A DNA stretch of 11,146 nucleotides from Chloroflexota bacterium (GTDB lineage Bacteria; Chloroflexota; Anaerolineae; UBA4142), in contig JACQEA010000045.1 of assembly GCA_016200825.1 (NCBI GenBank), positions 1 through 11,146 on the forward strand. The letters run 5' to 3'. The notes beneath the pieces are model-generated. The model had not been told where the DNA came from, made no database searches, and was given only the letters and a program-made list of their open reading frames with translations. This document shows positions 6,571 to 11,146 of the stretch, piece by piece. Positions within the stretch are counted from its first letter, which is position 1, and each line of letters begins with the position of its first letter. A program made the translations under genes and the position numbers.

Positions 6571-6780
6571 ATGGGTGAGCGCGTGACGGGTACGGTGAAA
6601 TGGTTCAGTGTGGAGCAGGGACGTGGGTTTATTTCCCGTGAGGGTGGAGAAGACGTGTTCGTCCACTTTTCCGCTATTCAAGGTGACTACAGAATATTGG
6701 AAGCAGGTGACAAAGTCGAATTTACGATTGAAAGGGGACCCAAGGGTTTTCAAGCCACACATGTCACCAAAGTAAGCTAA
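6571..6780 (+). CDS. csp: Cold-shock domain protein (CspA family)
   Basis: A 69-residue single cold-shock-domain protein, normal for CspA/CspB-type RNA chaperones. It has the family start GTVKWFSVEQGRGFIS, in which GRGFI is the RNP1-like motif (17-21), and EDVFVHFSAIQ, in which VFVHF is the RNP2-like motif (29-33). These aromatic residues bind single-stranded RNA or DNA and help prevent mRNA secondary structure. The ATG at 6571 is chosen because AAGGAG lies 8 nt upstream; the frame is open further upstream but lies in the leader. It is the only plus-strand gene here and has far fewer CGCG runs than its neighbours. A terminator-like hairpin in its leader suggests post-initiation control. Which member of the family it is cannot be decided. 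Confidence 0.95.
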   Translation: MGERVTGTVKWFSVEQGRGFISREGGEDVFVHFSAIQGDYRILEAGDKVEFTIERGPKGFQATHVTKVS

Positions 6781-6783
6781 TCA

Positions 6784-6806
6784 AAGCCACGCCGACGTGG
6801 TTTCAC
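6784..6806 (+). terminator. Weak terminator-like hairpin after csp
   Basis: CCACG-CCGA-CGTGG lies a few bases past the csp stop codon, flanked by AAA and TTT that extend the stem with a bulge. The T-tract is short (TTTCACG), so termination efficiency is uncertain. Confidence 0.35.
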
Positions 6807-6867
6807 GATTCTACCGCTATTATCAACGAAGAACCCTCGCACCACCCGCAAGGGCAAGTGTAATAAT

Positions 6868-6887
6868 TTGTTCTCTCTGAGAAACAA
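6868..6887 (-). terminator. Possible terminator after the SUMF1-like gene
   Basis: On the minus strand TTGTT-T-CTC and GAG-AACAA form an 8-bp stem with one bulged T and a 3-nt loop, followed by ATTATTACA. It lies 31 bp after the stop codon of the SUMF1-like gene. The tail is only moderately U-rich, so this is tentative. Confidence 0.3.
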
Positions 6888-6918
6888 GCGGCAAGTTGTG
6901 AATACGCCAATTTATTTT

Positions 6919-7725
6919 TCACTCCTTCCGAATTTCATTGCCCACGATTGGCTCCGCCGGCGTCAGCATTTCGGCAACGCGAAATCCGATATTGCTCGCG
7001 CGCGAGCCGGGCAAATAACGCGCGCGGTGCGATACGCGCGCTTCGCGTGCGGAATTAAACCACGATCCACCGCGCATCACGCGCGCCGCGCTCCCTGGAA
7101 TTTCTTCGCGCCCATCGTCCGCGCGATAAGGGTACGCAAATTCCAGCGCTTGCCAATTCGCGCCCCATTTACTCCGCGTCCATTCAAAAATATTTCCGGC
7201 GAGATCCATCACGCCGTACGGACTCGCGCCGCGCGGAAAGGCATCCACTGTCGTCGTGTGTCCGATGCCCAACTCGGCCGTATTCGCGCGTTGCGCGTCG
7301 TACGCGTCGCCCCACGGAAAAATTTGCGCGGCGCGATCCCCGCGCGCGGCTTTTTCCCATTCCGCTTCGCTGGGCAAACGAAACTGCCGCGAAAATTTTT
7401 CGCGCAACCATTCGCCATACGCGAGCGCTTCGTACCAACTCACGCCCACCACCGGCTGACGCGGCGCGTTGAATTGTGGATCGCGCCAAAATCCCGGCGC
7501 GATTATTTTGCGCGATTCCAACCAGCGCGCGCCCATCGCGCTCCCAAAATTTTTGCGCGCATAGCCGTTGTCCGCGATAAATTCCGCGTACTCGCGGTTC
7601 GTCACCGGAAATTTGCCGATGCGGAACGCGGCGAGTTCGAGTGAATGTTGCGGCGTCGCGTCGCGCAGCGCGTTATCGCCGAGCAGAAATTGTCCCGCGG
7701 GGATTTCGATCAAATCGGGGATCAT
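6919..7725 (-). CDS. SUMF1/FGE-fold protein lacking the FGE cysteines
   Basis: A 268-residue protein of the formylglycine-generating-enzyme fold (PF03781). Family signatures appear in order: IPAGQFLLG (8-16), PVVGVSWYEA (91-100), RLPSEAEWEKAARG (116-129), FPWGD (136-140), GVMDLAGNIFEW (171-182), MRGGSWF (217-223) and IGFRV (246-250). True sulfatase-modifying FGEs carry two copper-binding cysteines shortly after the RGGS motif. Here the segment reads SWFNSAREARVSHRAR, and the whole protein has no cysteine, so C-alpha-formylglycine synthesis is not expected. No sulfatase gene is visible. Other members of this fold act in varied oxidative or binding roles; the function is unknown. The ATG at 7725 is preferred because the fold starts directly after it. 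The frame continues to an ATG at 7773, but those 16 codons lie largely within palindromic repeat copy 3. No good ribosome binding site is visible for either. Confidence 0.8.
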   Translation of the reverse strand: MIPDLIEIPAGQFLLGDNALRDATPQHSLELAAFRIGKFPVTNREYAEFIADNGYARKNFGSAMGARWLESRKIIAPGFWRDPQFNAPRQPVVGVSWYEALAYGEWLREKFSRQFRLPSEAEWEKAARGDRAAQIFPWGDAYDAQRANTAELGIGHTTTVDAFPRGASPYGVMDLAGNIFEWTRSKWGANWQALEFAYPYRADDGREEIPGSAARVMRGGSWFNSAREARVSHRARYLPGSRASNIGFRVAEMLTPAEPIVGNEIRKE

Positions 7726-7734
7726 AATGCAAAT

Positions 7735-7821
7735 GTCATTGCGCGCGCCTGAAAGGCGCGAAGCAATCGCCAAGATACATTGGGGGATTGCTTCGGCGTG
7801 CTTCGCGCGCCGCGCAATGAC
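7735..7821. repeat. Palindromic repeat, type A copy 3
   Basis: The ends GTCATTGCGCG (7735-7745) and CGCGCAATGAC (7811-7821) are perfect complements. An inner pair, CGAAGCAATC (7759-7768) and GATTGCTTCG (7786-7795), repeats the core of copies 1 and 2. The arms otherwise differ and are richer in GCGC. It fills nearly the whole gap between the small membrane-protein gene and the SUMF1-like gene. Confidence 0.85.
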
Positions 7822-7830
7822 GCGAGTGAG

Positions 7831-7992
7831 TTATGGAATAAAAATAAACAATGCCGTGAGCGCGATGCCGGCGAGTATGGATTCTGCGTATACTTTCGCC
7901 GCCTGTCGCCGCAATTGCGCGCGCAACGCCGCGTCTTGAATCGTTTCCGTTTCGCTAGTTAGTTTGCGCGTCCCGCGCGCGGCGTGTGCCAC
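7831..7992 (-). pseudogene. 3' part of the small membrane protein, after an in-frame TGA
   Basis: Directly after the TGA at 7995-7993 the same reading frame stays open for 53 codons to a TAA at 7833-7831. The translation runs VAHAARGTRKLTSE, then an amphipathic Arg/Gln-rich helix, then a hydrophobic C-terminal helix (SILAGIALTALFIFIP). This reads as the natural continuation of the upstream part. Together they would give a 129-residue protein with three membrane helices. It could be a nonsense-mutated gene, a base-call error, or a recoded TGA. As an alternative, the GTG immediately after the TGA could restart translation. Confidence 0.5.
7966..7980 (-). other. Hairpin just downstream of the in-frame TGA
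   Basis: On the minus strand GCGCG-CGGGA-CGCGC forms a 5-bp stem with a 5-nt loop that contains Gs. The stem begins 12 nt after the TGA and the loop lies about 18-22 nt after it. This loosely fits the placement of bacterial SECIS elements, but GCGCG hairpins are frequent throughout this DNA, so the match may be chance. Confidence 0.2.
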
Positions 7993-8220
7993 TCAGGTTT
8001 TTTCGTGCGCTTGAAAAAATCCGATTGCCGCGCTGGCAAACGGAACGAACAGCGCGACGCGCCACGCGCGCGCCGCGTCAAAATAAAGCAACGTCAGCAC
8101 GAGCGCGAGGCTCACGCCCAACGCGAGGATTCCAAATCGCAAGCGTTTCATCCGCTCGCGCGGGCTGATGTTCGTGCAGACGATAAATTTATTTTCGGAT
8201 TCAATTATTCCAGCATTCAC
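7993..8220 (-). CDS. Small membrane protein, apparently truncated by in-frame TGA
   Basis: The 75-residue open frame begins MNAGIIESENKFIVCTNISP, followed by RERMKRLRFG, a first membrane helix (about 29-46) and a second (about 53-70), and ends GFFQAHEKT before TGA. The start is GTG, well supported by GAGG 7 nt upstream, placed 19 bp after the LLM oxidoreductase stop. The layout (N-x-x-x-x-E-R-x-x-R before a two-helix hairpin) recalls the small DUF2892-like membrane proteins, in which a Cys-containing motif follows the second helix. The TGA falls about where that Cys would be. This family link is tentative. The downstream 53 codons in the same frame look like the missing C-terminal part. Confidence 0.55.
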   Translation of the reverse strand: MNAGIIESENKFIVCTNISPRERMKRLRFGILALGVSLALVLTLLYFDAARAWRVALFVPFASAAIGFFQAHEKT

Positions 8221-8239
8221 TATCCAACCTCTAACTTTT

Positions 8240-9247
8240 TTATTTTCTAATTGCTTTGAACGCGCTCACCATTGCTTTCCACTTGTCCGTTTCTTTTGGA
8301 TCGAAGGGCGCGTACAATGTCACGCGATCCAACAAGCCCGCATAACGCGATTGAATGCGCGCGGGAATTTCTTCTAGCGGCGCGACGACCGCGACCTCGT
8401 TCAGCATTTCATCCGTGATCAGCGCGGGCATCTCTTCCCATTTGCCGCGCGCGGCGAGCGCGCTCAATTGCTCGCCGACCGCGCCCCAGCCGTGAACATT
8501 CAACACGGTGCGATACGTTGGCGTGGACGCGTAAAAAGAAATTTGTTGCCGCGCGATCTCGCGTTCCACCTCATTCGCCGCGACAAAAATCGCGGACGAT
8601 AATTTCACATCCGCGCGCGCGCGGTTCGCGCTCTGCGCGCCTTTTGCGATGTTCGGCAAAACGATTTCGCGAATATAACGCGGGGTGTGAAAAGGATGAA
8701 CGTGAAACCCGTCGCACACCTCGCCCGCGACGCGGCAGAGATGTTCGTTCACGCCCGCGATGTAAATCGGAATGTTCGGGAATTCGATTGGTCCGGGATT
8801 GAAGAACGGGGTCATCAATGTAATTTTGTAAAACTCGCCGCGAAAATTTATTTTGCCGTCACCCTGCCAACATTTCCACAACTCGCGCAACACCAAAATC
8901 ATTTCGCGCAATTTCGGCGCGACGCGATCATCCCACGCAAATCCAAAGCGGCGTTCAATGTGCGCCTTGACTTGCGTGCCGAGTCCCAAAATAAATCGGC
9001 CGCGCGACGCGTTTTGCAAATCCCACGCAATCTGCGCGAGCACGGTGGGACTGCGCGGAAACGCGACGGCAATCGAAGTGCCCAGTGCAATGCGCGTTGT
9101 ATGTTCCGCCGCGAGCGCAAGCGGTAAAAATGGTTCGTGTTGCGTTTCGCTTGTCCAGATCGCGTCAAAGCCAATTTCTTCTGCCGCGCGCGCGACCTGT
9201 GGCATAGCGAGCAAATTGGGTACGAGAACGCCAACGTCAATTTTCAT
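8240..9247 (-). CDS. LLM-class F420-dependent oxidoreductase (TIGR03617-like)
   Basis: A 335-residue TIM-barrel protein of the luciferase-like monooxygenase (LLM) superfamily. It shows the usual features: an N-terminal strand MKIDVGVLVPN, EIGFDAIWTSE (24-34), TTRIALGTSIAVAFPRSP (50-67), the family motif SRGRFILGLG (81-90), and IPIYIAGVNE followed by GEVCDGFHVHPF. The last segments resemble the F420-dependent group known as the MSMEG_2256 family. Members use reduced F420 or flavin in hydride transfer; the substrate is unknown. The ATG at 9247 has AAGG about 5 nt upstream. The gap to the upstream aminotransferase is mostly a palindromic repeat, whose edge comes close to this ribosome binding site. 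The small membrane-protein gene follows 19 bp downstream. Nothing in the neighbourhood identifies the substrate. Confidence 0.88.
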   Translation of the reverse strand: MKIDVGVLVPNLLAMPQVARAAEEIGFDAIWTSETQHEPFLPLALAAEHTTRIALGTSIAVAFPRSPTVLAQIAWDLQNASRGRFILGLGTQVKAHIERRFGFAWDDRVAPKLREMILVLRELWKCWQGDGKINFRGEFYKITLMTPFFNPGPIEFPNIPIYIAGVNEHLCRVAGEVCDGFHVHPFHTPRYIREIVLPNIAKGAQSANRARADVKLSSAIFVAANEVEREIARQQISFYASTPTYRTVLNVHGWGAVGEQLSALAARGKWEEMPALITDEMLNEVAVVAPLEEIPARIQSRYAGLLDRVTLYAPFDPKETDKWKAMVSAFKAIRK

Positions 9248-9260
9248 TTAAACCTTTTTT

Positions 9261-9329
9261 ACCACAAAGGACACGAAGAACACAAAGAAGAAACATTTTT
9301 TTCTTTGCGATCTTTGTGTTCTTCGTGGT
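9261..9329. repeat. Palindromic repeat, type B (ACCACAAAG... type)
   Basis: A perfect 16-bp inverted repeat, CACGAAGAACACAAAG at 9272-9287 with its complement at 9312-9327, is flanked by ACCAC on the left and GTGGT on the right. The 24-nt centre is T-rich. It is unrelated to the type A repeat. It fills most of the 87-bp gap between the aminotransferase and LLM genes. Elements of this appearance are scattered in many environmental bacterial genomes. Read on the minus strand it could also form a strong mRNA hairpin between the two genes. Confidence 0.85.
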
Positions 9330-9334
9330 GAAAA

Positions 9335-10423
9335 TTATTTGAATTGGTTTACCGCGTCCGCAACTGCGCGCACATCGTCGAGCGATAATTCTGGATACAA
9401 GGGTAACGATAAAATTTCGCGCGCGAGTTTTTCTGCGACCGGCAAATCGCCGCGCCGATAACCGAGATTTTCGTACGCGGGTTGCAAGTGAATCGTTTCC
9501 GGGTATTGAATCGCCGTCCCGATGCCGCGCGCTTTCAAATGCGCGGCGAGCGCGTCGCGTTTTTGCGATCGCACAACGTAGAGATGATAAACGTGCTGAC
9601 CGTACGGCATTTCGCGCGGAAGCGTAACCGTTTTCAATAATTCCGAATACAACGCCGCGCGCTCGCGCCGCGCCGCGTTCCACGCGTCGAGATGGGCAAG
9701 TTTGACGCGCAAGATCGCGGCTTGCAGTTCATCCAGCCGTGAGTTCATGCCCTTGATTGCGCTCGTGTAGCGTTCTTTCCAACCGTACTGCCGCAAAAGA
9801 TTTACGCGTTCCGCGAGTTGCGCGTCGTTCGTGACAATCGCGCCGCCGTCGCCGTACGCGCCCAGATTTTTCGTCGGATAAAAACTAAATGCCGCGATCT
9901 GTCCGTACGCTCCGACGCGTTTGCCGCGATACATCGCGCCGTGCGCTTGCGCGCAATCTTCCAGCACAAAAATATTTTTGGCGCGCGCGATTGCCAGAAT
10001 CGGATCGAGATCGGCGGATTGACCGAAGAGATGTACGGGAATAATCGCGCGCGTGCGCGGCGTAATCGCGCGCGCTAATTTTTCCACATCCATTAGCATC
10101 GAATCCGCGCGCACATCGCACAAGACCGCGCGCGCGCCGGTGAGTTCAATCGCGGCAACCGTCGCGACGGCGGTGTTGGGAACGGTGATGACTTCATCGC
10201 CCGCGCCAATTCCCAACGCAAGAAGCGCGATGTGAATCGCTTCCGTGCCGGAGCCAACACCAGTTGCAAATTGTGCGCCGATAAATTCCGCGAATTCTTT
10301 TTCGAACGCGGAAACTTCTGGACCGAGAATAAACATGCCGCGTTGCATGACGCGCGCAGTCGCGGCGTCGAGTTCATCGCGAATGGATATGTATTGTTTT
10401 GTTAAATCAAAGAATGCAATCAT
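9335..10423 (-). CDS. DegT/DnrJ/EryC1/StrS-type sugar aminotransferase
   Basis: A 362-residue PLP-dependent fold-type I aminotransferase of the DegT family. These enzymes add an amino group to keto groups of nucleotide-linked sugars. Visible residues and motifs are FFDLTKQY (4-11), GSGTEAI (57-63, PLP phosphate binding), EDCAQAHGA (155-163, with D156 facing the pyridine nitrogen) and SFYPTKNLGAYGDGG (180-194, with K185 as the Schiff-base lysine). The late segment GIGTAIQYPETIHLQPAY is typical of the family. Length is normal. The ATG at 10423 lies 2 nt after the upstream SDR stop (TGA-CG-ATG), so translation is probably coupled. The frame could also start at GTG 10429 or TTG 10432. Pairing with a sugar epimerase/dehydratase supports an amino-sugar pathway for a surface glycan or natural product. 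The exact sugar cannot be read from the sequence. Confidence 0.93.
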   Translation of the reverse strand: MIAFFDLTKQYISIRDELDAATARVMQRGMFILGPEVSAFEKEFAEFIGAQFATGVGSGTEAIHIALLALGIGAGDEVITVPNTAVATVAAIELTGARAVLCDVRADSMLMDVEKLARAITPRTRAIIPVHLFGQSADLDPILAIARAKNIFVLEDCAQAHGAMYRGKRVGAYGQIAAFSFYPTKNLGAYGDGGAIVTNDAQLAERVNLLRQYGWKERYTSAIKGMNSRLDELQAAILRVKLAHLDAWNAARRERAALYSELLKTVTLPREMPYGQHVYHLYVVRSQKRDALAAHLKARGIGTAIQYPETIHLQPAYENLGYRRGDLPVAEKLAREILSLPLYPELSLDDVRAVADAVNQFK

Positions 10424-10425
10424 CG

Positions 10426-11146
10426 TCACCAATAATATTTTTTATGCGCGCGATAAAACTCCAACGTCCGCGCGATGCCTTCGCGCAAATTCACGCGCGG
10501 TTGCCAACCCAAGCGTTTGAATTTGGAATAGTCGGCATAGTAATCGCCGATGTCAATCGGTTTGCGATCATCCGGATACGGAATGATTTTGTACTCGCCG
10601 CCGCCGTTCACTGCTACGCAGAGCGCGGCGAGATCGCGCAGGTTGATAATTTCGTCACTGCCTAAATTGAAAACCGCGCCGTTGCAATTCTCGCGCGTCG
10701 CGGCGAGCAGCAGCGCGTCCACAAAATCGTCCACGAAATTGAAATCGCGCAGTTGCATGCCGTCGCCCCAAATTTCAATCGGCTCACCGTCAATCAATCG
10801 CTTGATCCAAATGCCGAGAAATGTTTGGCGCGCGTCTTTGACGCGCATGCGCGGCCCGTACGTATTGGTCATGCGCAGGGACACCGCGCGAAGGTTGTAC
10901 ACATTGTTGTAGAGAATGTGATACCACTCGCCCGCCATTTTGTTTATGCCGTTGACGTCGGTGGGGTGCAGCAAATGTTTTTCATCCACCGGTAAGTAAT
11001 CGGGTTTGCCGTAAATTTGACGCGTGCTGGTGTACACAATTTTGACGCGCGGATTATTTTTGCGGCATGCTTCGAGGATGGAGAGTTGCGCGCGGCAGTT
11101 GATTTCTAGATCGGTGTACGGATCGCGCATCGAATCAAGGTGCGAG
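10426..11146 (-). CDS. NAD-dependent epimerase/dehydratase of the NDP-sugar type (5'-truncated)
   Basis: The last 239 residues of an extended short-chain dehydrogenase/reductase; the N-terminal NAD-binding GxxGxxG is beyond the right edge. The reading frame continues to the edge as SHLDS before MRDPYTDLEIN, the usual strand after the A-A-x-Q-V-S segment, so the ATG at 11130 is internal. Family features include VYTSTRQIYGKP, LRMTNTYGPRMRVKDARQ and LRDFNFVDDFVDALLLA. The usual active-site Y-x-x-x-K appears as N-G-I-N-K in DVNGINKMAGEWYH: the catalytic Tyr is replaced by Asn, while the Lys is kept. I recall this NGINK form in a related set of NDP-sugar epimerase-like proteins, so it may be subfamily-typical. 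The aminotransferase starts 2 nt after its stop. Substrate unknown. Confidence 0.88.
   Translation of the reverse strand, partial: SHLDSMRDPYTDLEINCRAQLSILEACRKNNPRVKIVYTSTRQIYGKPDYLPVDEKHLLHPTDVNGINKMAGEWYHILYNNVYNLRAVSLRMTNTYGPRMRVKDARQTFLGIWIKRLIDGEPIEIWGDGMQLRDFNFVDDFVDALLLAATRENCNGAVFNLGSDEIINLRDLAALCVAVNGGGEYKIIPYPDDRKPIDIGDYYADYSKFKRLGWQPRVNLREGIARTLEFYRAHKKYYW

Noticed and set aside
6868..7644. Plus-strand 258-residue frame
   Set aside because: Arg/Ala-rich antisense of the SUMF1-like gene with no domain signal.
7831..7995. Alternative genetic code with TGA as a sense codon
   Set aside because: The fusion protein, SUMF1-like and SDR genes end at TGA at family-typical positions, so TGA is a normal stop here.
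1..11146. tRNA, rRNA or CRISPR loci
   Set aside because: I saw no tRNA cloverleaf, rRNA core sequence or regularly spaced repeats on either strand; a covariance-model search was not possible here.

Overview
The window is about 11.1 kb of compact bacterial DNA with heavy use of GCG and CGC codons and very frequent CGCG runs. Several features together suggest an uncultured member of the Chloroflexota (Anaerolineae-like): a Thr/Pro-rich surface tail, an F420-type luciferase-like oxidoreductase and a small SWIM zinc-finger protein. This is inference from protein style; there is no rRNA or marker gene to confirm it.

Left part (1-5703), minus strand. In transcription order: a YbhN/AglD-type flippase-like membrane protein; a 624-residue protein joining a degenerate ECF-sigma-like N-terminus to one membrane helix and an extracellular Ig-like, SdrD_B-like and Thr/Pro-rich region; a ComEC/Rec2 DNA-uptake channel; and the start of an M3-family oligoendopeptidase F with its own sigma-70-type promoter. 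The first three genes are 15-40 bp apart and look like an operon. comEC carries a 118-bp palindromic repeat inserted in frame in its channel domain, and its metallo-beta-lactamase domain has lost most metal-binding residues.

Middle part (5741-6900). Two small nucleic-acid-binding genes are divergent: a SWIM zinc-finger protein (minus) and a cold-shock protein (plus, the only plus-strand gene). Each has a good TTGACA-type promoter, a leader containing an intrinsic-terminator hairpin, then a strong ribosome binding site. This layout suggests attenuation, or a small RNA in front of each gene. A second copy of the palindromic repeat lies between the two promoters.

Right part (6919-11146), minus strand. 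In transcription order: a 5'-truncated NDP-sugar epimerase/dehydratase (SDR), a translationally coupled DegT-type sugar aminotransferase, a second palindromic repeat type, an LLM-class F420-dependent oxidoreductase, a small membrane protein interrupted by an in-frame TGA, a third copy of the first palindromic repeat, and a SUMF1/FGE-fold protein without the FGE cysteines. The SDR and aminotransferase pair points to synthesis of an amino-sugar for a surface glycan or secondary metabolite; the genes after them look like a loose co-directional run.

The points most worth a second look are the sigma-like/surface fusion protein, the palindromic repeat coding within comEC, the degenerate ComEC nuclease domain, the in-frame TGA with a hairpin after it, and the paired attenuator-like leaders.
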